A DNA stretch of 64,000 nucleotides, from contig JBHLJZ010000001.1 in assembly GCA_048887165.1 (NCBI GenBank), forward strand, positions 73,156 to 137,155, given 5' to 3'. The notes under the pieces are model-generated. The model saw nothing but the letters and a program-made list of their open reading frames with translations. It made no database searches and was not told the DNA's origin. The position numbers and the translations under genes are program-made. Within the stretch, counting starts at the first letter, position 1; the number at the start of each line of letters is the position of its first letter. The stretch is from SOKP01 sp048887165 (GTDB lineage Archaea > Asgardarchaeota > Lokiarchaeia > Sigyniarchaeales > SOKP01). Shown here piece after piece: positions 18,714-26,832 of the stretch.

Positions 18714-19742
18714 ATGGGTTTCCGTCATGTTGGTCTGGAATCTTGGGGAATTTACCTTCCTAAGGAGAGACATAGCAGTGAATTTATTTCAAGGGAAACA
18801 GGTATCCCAGAAGAGATAATTCAAGAAAAATTTGGCTTAAAGAGCAAAACAGTTCCTGGTCCAGATGATCATACAGTTGCAATGGGAGCAAAAGCTAGTT
18901 TTCAGGCTCTTGAACGAGCAAATATATCAGCTAATGAAATTGATCTTATAATATGGGCAGGTGAGGTTTATGCTGAAAGACCTATGATGACCTATGGTAT
19001 TAAACTCCAAAAAATATTAGGAAATCCTACTCGAGCATGGGCGTTTGATATAAATCAGAGATGTGGAACGTTTTTAGTAGGTATGCTATTAGCAAAGAGT
19101 CTCATTCAGACAGATCCTGAAATTTCTAGAGTTTTAGTCGCAAGTGGCTATAGAAATTCAGACTTAATTAATTACAAGAATCAACGATCTCGTTTCATGA
19201 TTAGTTTAGCAGCCAGTGGTGTAGCTGCTGTTTTAAAGGCAGATTACAAAGCTAATGAGATTTTAGGAATTTCAGCAATTTCCGATGGAAGATTTGCAGA
19301 TGATGTTTACGTTCCCGCAGGAGGTACAGTTCAACCAATCTCTTCTGAAGCAATAGAAAAGGGTCTAATTTATTTAGATGTTCCTGATCCTGATGGATTA
19401 AAGGAGAGATTAGATATGTTTTCTATGGAATCATTTGTAAGAGTAATAGATGATGCTTTAAAAAAATCCGGATATACTAGAGAAGATATCGATTACTTAG
19501 CTCTATTACACATGAAAAGGAGTGCATTCGAGTATGTAGCAAAAGCCGTTGGAGTTGATCCTTACAAACAAGCGACTTATTTTGAAGAAATAGGTCACAA
19601 TGGACAGAATGATGGAATAATCTCATTAGAATATGGATTAAAAAATGGAAAAATTAAAGATGGAGACATAGTTGTTCTTACTGCTGCAGGAATAGGATGG
19701 GCGTGGAATGCGGGAGTTATAAGGTGGGGAAAATCAAAATAA
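18714..19742 (+). CDS. Ketoacyl-synthase III-like condensing enzyme
   Basis: A 342-residue thiolase-fold enzyme of the FabH/KAS III group, which joins an acyl group to a malonyl or acyl partner. The nucleophile is C117 (NQRCGTF), the general His is H266 (LLHMKRS), and the third position reads GHN (H295-N296) where FabH has GN. The protein ends with the usual GDIVVLTAAGIGWAWNAGVIRWG strands, seen in stand-alone KAS III homologues of secondary or lipid metabolism. Archaea lack standard fatty-acid synthesis, so a specialised acyl condensation is more likely than housekeeping FabH. It lies directly downstream of the acyl-CoA synthetase, which could supply its primer. Confidence 0.9.
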   Translation: MGFRHVGLESWGIYLPKERHSSEFISRETGIPEEIIQEKFGLKSKTVPGPDDHTVAMGAKASFQALERANISANEIDLIIWAGEVYAERPMMTYGIKLQKILGNPTRAWAFDINQRCGTFLVGMLLAKSLIQTDPEISRVLVASGYRNSDLINYKNQRSRFMISLAASGVAAVLKADYKANEILGISAISDGRFADDVYVPAGGTVQPISSEAIEKGLIYLDVPDPDGLKERLDMFSMESFVRVIDDALKKSGYTREDIDYLALLHMKRSAFEYVAKAVGVDPYKQATYFEEIGHNGQNDGIISLEYGLKNGKIKDGDIVVLTAAGIGWAWNAGVIRWGKSK

Positions 19743-19766
19743 TTAATTTTTTCTCCTTATGTATTT

Positions 19767-20543
19767 TTATTTGTTCCAAAAAGAGTTTGCCAATTCGTTA
19801 AACTGTTCTGAATGGTCTAAAATCACTAAATGTCCACCGTTAGGGATAATTTCTAATTCTGATTTTGGTAGCCACTCATGAAGCATTGCACTTGCCCAAA
19901 TGGGAGTAGTTATGTCTTTTTCTCCAACAATCAGTAAGGTTGGGATATTTAACGTTCGCAAATTTTCACAAATATTAAAACCTGCAGAAGCAGCTGTTGC
20001 CATAAGACATTGTTCTTTTGTCATATGATCTGTGACTAAACTCGCAACAAAATTTGCAGTATTTTCATTATATGGGTTAAGCCCCCTTTTACTTATCCCC
20101 TTTGCAAATTCTTCCAAAGGATAAGCATCTACTCTTCCCAAAACATCAGTTTCAGCTTCAAAGCTAACAAAACAAAATCCACTCGCGCATAATATCTTTT
20201 TCACTTGAGAAGTATTTTCGAGCCCATATACAAGACTAATCATCCCACCCAAAGAATGTCCAACTAAATAGAGATCATTTTTCCAGTTAAGATAATTGAG
20301 TAATGCTTGCATATCATTAACATAATCACGAATCGTAAACCTTTCAATTGGTTTTGTGCTCCTACCATGTCCTCTTAAATCAAACCTCAAAATATTGAAA
20401 TCTTTTTCAAAAAACTTTAATTGCTCTTGCCAACAATCACTATTCAAAAAAAGACCATGTATTAATACCATCTTGGGCCCATCTTTATTGCCTGTGATTT
20501 CATAAGCTATTTTAAAATCATCATTAAGTAAAAAATACTCCAT
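19767..20543 (-). CDS. Alpha/beta-hydrolase
   Basis: A 258-residue alpha/beta-hydrolase with an intact triad: Ser97 in GHSLGG, Asp210 in GEKDITTP, and His238 in NGGHLVIL. The oxyanion-hole region is LIHGLFLNSDCW and the RGHGRS turn is typical. It is an esterase, thioesterase or C-C hydrolase of unknown substrate. It converges on the KAS III-like gene with 24 bases between stops, so it is not in that operon. The Ser nucleophile separates it from the Asp-type OleB/haloalkane dehalogenases. Start ATG at 20543. Confidence 0.9.
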   Translation of the reverse strand: MEYFLLNDDFKIAYEITGNKDGPKMVLIHGLFLNSDCWQEQLKFFEKDFNILRFDLRGHGRSTKPIERFTIRDYVNDMQALLNYLNWKNDLYLVGHSLGGMISLVYGLENTSQVKKILCASGFCFVSFEAETDVLGRVDAYPLEEFAKGISKRGLNPYNENTANFVASLVTDHMTKEQCLMATAASAGFNICENLRTLNIPTLLIVGEKDITTPIWASAMLHEWLPKSELEIIPNGGHLVILDHSEQFNELANSFWNK

Positions 20544-20688
20544 ATTATCAAAAACACTTTCTTTGTTGAAAATTATTCGTATAAATAAAAATATATCTTG
20601 ATCTTATAAAATATTTTTAGTTCATTCTTTTATAAGAAATAAAAAACGAAAATTTTTATAAAAAAAGATTCAAATAAATTCATATTAT

Positions 20689-20898
20689 ATGAAATACTTT
20701 GACTTTAAATTTTTTATAGGAATTGGTTTTTTTCTTATTGATGTTATTTTATGTTTTATTATGATTTATTTTGGACACTTAGGACTATGGCAATTTGTTG
20801 ATGAGCCATTAGCACTTATTTTTTTAATAGTAATAATTATCTTTTTAAGTATAGGATTTATATTCATGATCCTAGCTTATAAGAGTAGAAAATTCTAA
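20689..20898 (+). CDS. Small two-helix membrane protein
   Basis: 69 residues with two hydrophobic segments (about 7-27 and 40-64) separated by a short loop (HLGLWQFVDEPL), ending in a basic tail (YKSRKF). It has its own upstream region and lies 128 bases before the surface-protein gene on the same strand. No family is recognised. The coding call rests on the clean amphipathic layout, the ATG and the positive-inside tail. Confidence 0.55.
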   Translation: MKYFDFKFFIGIGFFLIDVILCFIMIYFGHLGLWQFVDEPLALIFLIVIIIFLSIGFIFMILAYKSRKF

Positions 20899-21026
20899 AT
20901 TGAGTTATTTTAATAATCAATTGGTCCAAAAATATTTTAGAAAATATTTATATAGTAAAACAATAAATATTTCTAATAACAAATCTGAAATTCATTTTAT
21001 AAAAAATAAAGAGTGAAATATAAAAG

Positions 21027-21848
21027 ATGAAAAAAACAAAATTAACCTTAATTATTCTATTTTTTTTAACTGTTTTACTCGTACTCAGTCCAGCAATATT
21101 TGTTAAAGCCGATCTTTATCAATGTCCTGATACTAAAGCTGGAGATACTAAAATTTTAAAGGTAACAACCGTAGATGATGCCGGTTTAACACGAATTTGG
21201 GATGCGAATTGGTCAGATATAATTGAATTAGCTTTTGGAGAGGGATCTCATGTTAAAAACGCTAAGTTAAAATCAGTAGTTCAAGGCATAAATACTAATG
21301 ATACGACCTTTCTATTTGGAGTAGGCACCGTCCAAGTTTGTAATATAACTGTTGACACCTGGAATTGGACAGTTGGAACTATCAGTGATGAGGATATGAA
21401 CCCAGATCCAACACATGTTCTTGTTGTTAAAGATCCTAATAATCTAACTGCTTATGTACAGGCCTTAAGCGCCTTTTTATTAATGGACTCTAATGTGACT
21501 ATACCATGGGGAGGACAATACTTATTACAATTACCTGTACCTGCGAGTGGTTACTTAGAAGATCTTATATGGGAAGATGATTGGAGAGCTGACGGAGCTA
21601 CTGTTATTCATGATGCACCAATAGGATATTTTGATGGTGATGATTCAGAGGAATGTACTGAAACCTGGACATATTACGATGACAATGGAGCATTTATTGG
21701 ATACAAACTAGAAAATAATGAAAGCAAAACTGTTTATGAATATAAAATTCAATTACCATTTATTCCGGGATATGAAATTTCATTAATTTTAGGAATAACT
21801 GTTGTTTCAGTAGTAGGTATTATATATATTTATAAAAAGAAATCCTAA
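21027..21848 (+). CDS. Surface protein with signal peptide and IPGYE-type C-terminal anchor
   Basis: A 273-residue exported protein. Residues 1-28 form a signal peptide (MKKTKLTL, hydrophobic core, cleavage near VKA-DL). The exported middle is acidic and rich in Trp, Asp and Thr, with three or four Cys. The C-terminus is IPGYEISLILGITVV, further hydrophobic residues, then KKKS, a tripartite sorting-signal-like tail (short motif, helix, basic end) like those of archaeal PGF-CTERM/Asgard CTERM proteins. It is probably an S-layer-associated or membrane-anchored surface protein. A TATA-like ATTTATATAG lies at about 20946-20955. No enzymatic motif is visible. Confidence 0.8.
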   Translation: MKKTKLTLIILFFLTVLLVLSPAIFVKADLYQCPDTKAGDTKILKVTTVDDAGLTRIWDANWSDIIELAFGEGSHVKNAKLKSVVQGINTNDTTFLFGVGTVQVCNITVDTWNWTVGTISDEDMNPDPTHVLVVKDPNNLTAYVQALSAFLLMDSNVTIPWGGQYLLQLPVPASGYLEDLIWEDDWRADGATVIHDAPIGYFDGDDSEECTETWTYYDDNGAFIGYKLENNESKTVYEYKIQLPFIPGYEISLILGITVVSVVGIIYIYKKKS

Positions 21849-21942
21849 AATTCTCTTAATTTTCTTTTTTTTTTAATTTCTATTTTCAACTTTAAGTTTT
21901 GAATTTGTGTATCAAACTTGCTCTATAAAATACCAAAAATTT

Positions 21943-23235
21943 TTAATCAGATTTTCTTGATTTCATTTTAACTATATCATCGGGTAATAATTTTAAAATA
22001 GGTATAAGGCATATAGAACTAATTAAAGCCATAATAGACAAAATAAGATACCCAGGGCTATATTGATTATTAAATATTAAAAATAGTTGACCTAGTAGTA
22101 ATAAACTTATGCTCCTTCCAATAGAATACGCTAGGTAATTAACTGAATATATTGTTGATCTTATCTGAGGTGGATTAATCTCTCCAAGCGTTGCTTGAGT
22201 AAGAGGGTCAATACCTCCAAATAAAAACGCACCAATAAATGCGAAAATAAGGAATATGAATGCAATTACAGGTTCTTTTGAGATAAAAATCAATGAATAT
22301 CCGATAATATAAATGATTGAACCTGAAATCAAGCATATTAATATAACTTTAATCCTACCTACTTTACTTTCTTCACGTTTTTTATCACCTATTTTTCCGA
22401 ATAATGGACCAGATGGAACTTGACTTCCAAAAACTATAATTAAAAAGATTGTAGCTAGTGTGGAACTGAGAGAATAGTCATTTTTCAACATTGAAATAAA
22501 GAATGAAGATATTGCTCCAATAGCAATAAACATCACGAAATTTAAAATTAAAATCCATATAGTTGACTTAATTTTCAAAATTTGCTTTAAATCTTGTGCT
22601 CTAATTTTATAATCTAATTTAATTTTAGCCTCATTTAAATCTCCAACAGAAACATCCATTGAACCTCTAAGAGGCTCTTTAATAAGAAACAATAATCCTG
22701 TACAAATGAATCCTCCAATAGATATTATTAAGAGAGGGATTTGCCATGTATATACTTCTATTAAAAATCCTGAAAGTACCTGTCCTAATCCATTACCTAA
22801 TACATAAACGGCGCTTAAATCACCAAACTTTTTTCCTCTTATCGATGGTTCAATTAGATCGATTACTAAGGAAAATACAAGGGGTAATATTGCCCCAAAT
22901 CCTATTGCTGTGAATGATTGAAAAATCAATAATGAAATAAAATCAACAGCAAAAATAGTTAAACAAATCAATATTGACCATTCTAAAGTTGCAATAATCA
23001 ATAATATTTTACGTGAAAATCTATCCCCTAATATTGCCCAAATTATGGAACTTAAAGCTCCAACCATTAAGAACATTGAATTTGTAAATGCTACTTGCTC
23101 TTCGCTAACTAAACTCAAAGCTAATGTAAGTTCTTTTGCCATAGGAGTAATTATGCTAAATAGTGCCGAAGAAAAGAAAGTTAATAGAATTAATATTTTA
23201 GTTGAATAATTTTTCATCAATTTCACTAAATTCAA
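21943..23235 (-). CDS. MFS transporter
   Basis: A 430-residue major facilitator superfamily permease with twelve predicted helices. The loop after helix 2 has ILGDRFSRKILL, matching the MFS GDRxGRR signature, and the second half repeats it as GKIGDKKREE. The central loop (about residues 190-215) is hydrophilic and the C-terminus short and basic. The substrate cannot be told. The TTG at 23235 gives the longest form; an in-frame ATG six codons in (MKNYSTK) is an equally good start. It is divergent from the RNA methyltransferase with about 100 bases between. Confidence 0.9.
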   Translation of the reverse strand: MNLVKLMKNYSTKILILLTFFSSALFSIITPMAKELTLALSLVSEEQVAFTNSMFLMVGALSSIIWAILGDRFSRKILLIIATLEWSILICLTIFAVDFISLLIFQSFTAIGFGAILPLVFSLVIDLIEPSIRGKKFGDLSAVYVLGNGLGQVLSGFLIEVYTWQIPLLIISIGGFICTGLLFLIKEPLRGSMDVSVGDLNEAKIKLDYKIRAQDLKQILKIKSTIWILILNFVMFIAIGAISSFFISMLKNDYSLSSTLATIFLIIVFGSQVPSGPLFGKIGDKKREESKVGRIKVILICLISGSIIYIIGYSLIFISKEPVIAFIFLIFAFIGAFLFGGIDPLTQATLGEINPPQIRSTIYSVNYLAYSIGRSISLLLLGQLFLIFNNQYSPGYLILSIMALISSICLIPILKLLPDDIVKMKSRKSD

Positions 23236-23338
23236 ATATTAAAGAATAGTTAATTATGATTAGATTGTTGTTTTATTTAAGCTTTAAATTATAATTTAAG
23301 AAATATATTCGAATAAAAAATCAGAAAAATATTGCTAG

Positions 23339-24661
23339 TTGATAAAAATAAAGACGAAATCGATTAAAATAATTTTAAATCTATTAGCTTCCTTTTTGAG
23401 AGGGGAAACAGATATAAAGTCTGATGAGTATTACTCAGACCAAATAGTAAATCATTATTATAATGAAGTCGTCAGATATTGGAGTCAGCTAAATTTCATT
23501 ATTAGGAAAACTGTCAGGTCTTTAAATAATTATAATTTTCATGAATTTAAAATGGCAGAATTCTTATATGCGACTTATCGTATTATTCATGAAAAATCTT
23601 CTATAACAACAATATTAAGTGAATTACCAAATTTAGAAACTGATCTAATGTTTTTAGATAAATTATATACGTTTTCTTGGAAAATTGCTTTACAAGGAAA
23701 GAAGTCAGAAGAAAAATTAAGTATAAGACTAGCAATTCCGCGCTTTTTAATTAATCACTTGAAATCCGTAATGGATTCCAATTTTTTACAGGAAAATCTA
23801 AGGTACCTAAATGATTATAATAAAAATAGAAAAATATATTTCCGAATTAATAGCTTAGCAGATATAAATAATCCAAAAACTTTAATAAAGACAATTAAAT
23901 CAGATTATCAGGAGAGTTCAATAAAATTAGCTGAAGATCCAGATATTCCCGAATTATATTATACTTTAAAAAAAAGTAAACGAATAATTTTAGAAAATAG
24001 GTATTATAGGGAAGGAAAAATTATTTTTCAAGATAAAGCATCAGCTACAGTTATTTATCTCTTACATCCTCAACCTAATGAACTAATCTGTGATTTGTGT
24101 GCTGCTCCTGGTATTAAGACTAGTCTAATTGCTCAGTATTCTAAAAATAAAGCAAGAATCTGTGCTAATGATATTAGTTTTACAAGATTATCTATTGCTC
24201 AGCAATTATTAACTAAACTATATGTTAAAAATACTTTATTTATTAATACAGATAGTATTAATGCACCAATTAGACATGATTTTTTATTTGATAAAATTCT
24301 TATAGATGCTCCATGTACTGGAAGTGGAGCATTATTAACACATCCCGAACTTAAATGGAGACAAAGTCCGCAGTTCTTACATCAAAATGTAATATTACAG
24401 GACAAGTTAATTCACCAAGGGCTTGAATTATTAAAACCAGGTGGAATAATGCTATATTCTACTTGTAGTCTATACCCAGAAGAAGGAGAATTGCAGATTA
24501 TGAAATATTTAGACAATCTCGAGCCATTAGAAATCCCTAAATGGTTGTCACCTTGTTATCAAATAAATAATACCTTAATAGAAGGCACAGGAAGACTTTT
24601 TCCATCAATTCATAATACGCAGGGATTTTTCATAGCAAAATTCAAAAAAAAACCAAAATAA
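23339..24661 (+). CDS. NOL1/NOP2/RsmB-family RNA 5-methylcytosine methyltransferase
   Basis: A 440-residue SAM-dependent RNA m5C methyltransferase. An N-terminal helical region of ~170 residues resembles the NusB-like/RNA-binding extension. Then come the Rossmann motif I DLCAAPGIKTSLIAQ, motif IV IDAPCTGSGALLTHPELKW with the first catalytic Cys, and motif VI GIMLYSTCSLYPEEGE with the nucleophilic Cys. Both Cys are present, as required for NSUN/RsmB chemistry. Whether rRNA or tRNA is modified cannot be decided. The start is TTG at 23339; no strong Shine-Dalgarno is seen. The unknown gene at 24701 follows after 39 bases. Confidence 0.9.
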   Translation: MIKIKTKSIKIILNLLASFLRGETDIKSDEYYSDQIVNHYYNEVVRYWSQLNFIIRKTVRSLNNYNFHEFKMAEFLYATYRIIHEKSSITTILSELPNLETDLMFLDKLYTFSWKIALQGKKSEEKLSIRLAIPRFLINHLKSVMDSNFLQENLRYLNDYNKNRKIYFRINSLADINNPKTLIKTIKSDYQESSIKLAEDPDIPELYYTLKKSKRIILENRYYREGKIIFQDKASATVIYLLHPQPNELICDLCAAPGIKTSLIAQYSKNKARICANDISFTRLSIAQQLLTKLYVKNTLFINTDSINAPIRHDFLFDKILIDAPCTGSGALLTHPELKWRQSPQFLHQNVILQDKLIHQGLELLKPGGIMLYSTCSLYPEEGELQIMKYLDNLEPLEIPKWLSPCYQINNTLIEGTGRLFPSIHNTQGFFIAKFKKKPK

Positions 24662-24700
24662 TAAAAATAATTTAGTTTTAAATTTAATTTATGGGTTAAA

Positions 24701-25513
24701 ATGACTAATTCAAAGAAAAAATACTGGACTGTAGGAGAAATTGATGCTACTGGGGTTAGGGGCCCTCATGAAGTAGAATTAAGAAATATTAGTAAAGCTA
24801 AATGTCGTTTCTTTATCGATATCGATACAAATGGGTTAAAAAATATTGTAGAAAAAAGTCTTGGAGGAAAAATTGAAAATATTGGTTTTGATGAAGATTG
24901 GACAATTACAATGGAAATGTTTCCAGAGGTAAATCTCCATTTTGTTTATTCATATTATGGAGATGAATTTGGTGATGAGCTTGAAGCAGAATTTAAATTC
25001 CTTTTTTCTGGTGAGCGAGTTTTTTGGGTTCCAGGTGAAGATAGTGCTACATATGTCGATATAGTTATGGATTTTATTGAAAGACTATTAAAGCATGAAA
25101 GACCATTTGAAACTGAATATACGAACAAAACAGATTTAATGAAAAAAGTAATTATGCAAAGAAGCCAACCATTTATTTTATTAAACGAAAATGATAAAAT
25201 TAATTTAGCTAAGTTTTTAAATGCTGAAATAAATGTGACGTCTGACGGATTATCTATCGTAAAAGAACTCTTTCCTGAAATAATTGTAGAGTTGACTTGG
25301 ACTAATAATGATGGGCTCGATATTTCCTTTAAAGGAAAAAATCTAACAGATATAAGCAGTTATCATGTAGAGTTCTTAGGAATTTTTGTAATAAACCATA
25401 TTTTAAGATATATTGCAATTCATAATAAGGATAAAGATTTACCCGATATTTGTTATATTATGTTTTCCCGGTATTTTACTAAAAAAATGGATTGGGAACA
25501 CAGAAGAACTTAA
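24701..25513 (+). CDS. Unknown soluble protein with an internal duplication
   Basis: 270 residues, acidic, no membrane segment, no recognised family. Two halves look homologous. The first (about residues 28-135) contains MEMFPEVNLHFVYSYYGD.F..ELEAEFKF and ends YVDIVMDFIERLLK. The second (about 150-245) contains KELFPEIIVELTWTNNDG.LDISFKG and ends FVINHILRYIA. Each half would be an alpha/beta unit of ~100 residues with a long terminal helix. The gene follows the RNA methyltransferase by 39 bases and may be co-transcribed, but no functional link can be shown. Confidence 0.7.
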   Translation: MTNSKKKYWTVGEIDATGVRGPHEVELRNISKAKCRFFIDIDTNGLKNIVEKSLGGKIENIGFDEDWTITMEMFPEVNLHFVYSYYGDEFGDELEAEFKFLFSGERVFWVPGEDSATYVDIVMDFIERLLKHERPFETEYTNKTDLMKKVIMQRSQPFILLNENDKINLAKFLNAEINVTSDGLSIVKELFPEIIVELTWTNNDGLDISFKGKNLTDISSYHVEFLGIFVINHILRYIAIHNKDKDLPDICYIMFSRYFTKKMDWEHRRT

Positions 25514-25573
25514 CTTCTAATATATGAATTTAATTTCAAACTATTTAAAAATAATATCTATTTTAGATTTAAT

Positions 25574-26134
25574 TTATATAGCGGTCCAATAAACAGACCT
25601 ACCTTTTTTACTTGTACGTTTGACTTTTTGAGAGCTTTCTAAATCCGACATAACTTTCCATATTTGAGAATTATTTAATTTAAAGTACTTCCTTAATTCA
25701 GGTGTAGACATTTCAGTTCCATTTAATAAATTAATTATAAGTCTTTTGATTTCTTCAATTGTATCATCATCAGAGACTTCTGGTTTGTCACTCTCTTCTT
25801 CAAAAGTTTCCATCTCATCTATTATTCTAAAAGCTACTCTATTTAATTGTTTAATATTATTTTCTATTCCTGTTGGCTTCATAAATAAGCAGCATAATTC
25901 TAGATCTTTTGGAAAAGCTACAATATAGAAATTATCATACAAAATTGCTCTTGGTTTTTTACCTGCATTTCCACCTCTAAAGGCAAGATAAAAATTCATG
26001 GCAAAATCATCAAGACTTAATAGTCTTTTAGCATTGTTGTATTCTTTTTTCCATTTTAAAAATGGGCCATCAATCATATCGAATCCTATAAGGGCTGCTC
26101 CAAAAAGTTCATTTTCATTGAAGTTCAATTTCAT
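25574..26134 (-). CDS. Longin/roadblock-like domain fused to winged helix, GTPase partner
   Basis: 186 residues. Residues 8-110 look like a longin/roadblock-type alpha-beta-alpha domain (GAALIGFDMIDGPFLKWKKEY opening, then YDNFYIVAFPKDLELCCLFMKP strands). Residues 125-186 form a winged-helix DNA- or protein-binding domain (TPELRKYFKLNNSQIWKVMSDL recognition region, KGRSVYW wing). Acidic residues link them. The ATG lies inside the upstream GTPase gene (20-base overlap) and is preceded by a perfect GGAGG, so both proteins are made from one mRNA. Longin/roadblock proteins act as partners or regulators of small GTPases in eukaryotes and bacteria, which fits the overlap. Domain naming is by pattern, not by search. 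Confidence 0.8.
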   Translation of the reverse strand: MKLNFNENELFGAALIGFDMIDGPFLKWKKEYNNAKRLLSLDDFAMNFYLAFRGGNAGKKPRAILYDNFYIVAFPKDLELCCLFMKPTGIENNIKQLNRVAFRIIDEMETFEEESDKPEVSDDDTIEEIKRLIINLLNGTEMSTPELRKYFKLNNSQIWKVMSDLESSQKVKRTSKKGRSVYWTAI

Positions 26135-26654
26135 TTAACCTCCTTTTTATTAGAATTTGTTGAAGTTCTTTTCTTATGATATCCATCAATTTTGACCGTT
26201 CTCTCGGATTTATTGCAGTTAATCCATATGTTTTTATTTGGAGGATATCTTCAACTCTTTTTGGTTCCATACGTCCATCATTTCTTATTAAATCCTGCTT
26301 ATTTGCAATAGCAATTATGGGACAATCTTTCTCTACAAAGTGAGTAGCATAATTAATTAATTCCCGAGATCTCAATACATTTCGTGGAGTAGAATCAGTT
26401 ACAATAAATACTATATCAGAACCAACTAAATGATCTTTACTACAAGATTTAAGATATGCTCCTTGTCCAGCAAAATCCCACACTTTTAAAGTATAACTGT
26501 CAAACTTAACTGTTTTCAGATCAAAGCCATGTGTTGGTAGATATATGCGATCTATCGTATTTTTAGAAAGTAATTTCATCATAGTTGTTTTTCCTACAGC
26601 AGGTTGACCGATAATTGAAATTTTTACTAATTTGTTTAATTCAGAACTCAACAT
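26115..26654 (-). CDS. Arf-like small GTPase
   Basis: A 179-residue Ras-superfamily GTPase. G1 GQPAVGKT (16-23), switch I LPTHGFDLKTV with Thr41 in the PTxGF context characteristic of Arf/Arl proteins, G3 WDFAGQG (59-65) like the Arf WDxGGQ, G4 NKQD (118-121) and G5-like LTAIN (145-149) are all present. Gln in DxxGQ suggests intrinsic hydrolysis competence. Residue 2 is Leu, so there is no N-myristoylation Gly and no amphipathic N-terminal helix as in eukaryotic Arf; membrane recruitment would need a partner. It overlaps the downstream longin/winged-helix gene by 20 bases. Such GTPases are abundant in Asgard archaea. Confidence 0.93.
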   Translation of the reverse strand: MLSSELNKLVKISIIGQPAVGKTTMMKLLSKNTIDRIYLPTHGFDLKTVKFDSYTLKVWDFAGQGAYLKSCSKDHLVGSDIVFIVTDSTPRNVLRSRELINYATHFVEKDCPIIAIANKQDLIRNDGRMEPKRVEDILQIKTYGLTAINPRERSKLMDIIRKELQQILIKRRLNEIELQ

Positions 26655-26832
26655 ATTTTATTCCAAATTTCTGATATTTTCAAAAATGATTTTAAAAGAA
26701 AAAGAGGAGTTAAATTATATGAATCTCGATAATATCGTCATATTATAGAAATAATCTATTTAATTGTAAAACCAAAGGAATTAATTATTCTAACTTCAAA
26801 CATTATATGTAATATATTTCCTTATGAATGTA

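Noticed and set aside
17144..20543. OleABC-like long-chain olefin biosynthesis cluster
   Set aside because: The ligase and condensing enzyme recall OleC and OleA, but the hydrolase has a Ser nucleophile and is on the other strand, and no OleD reductase is present.
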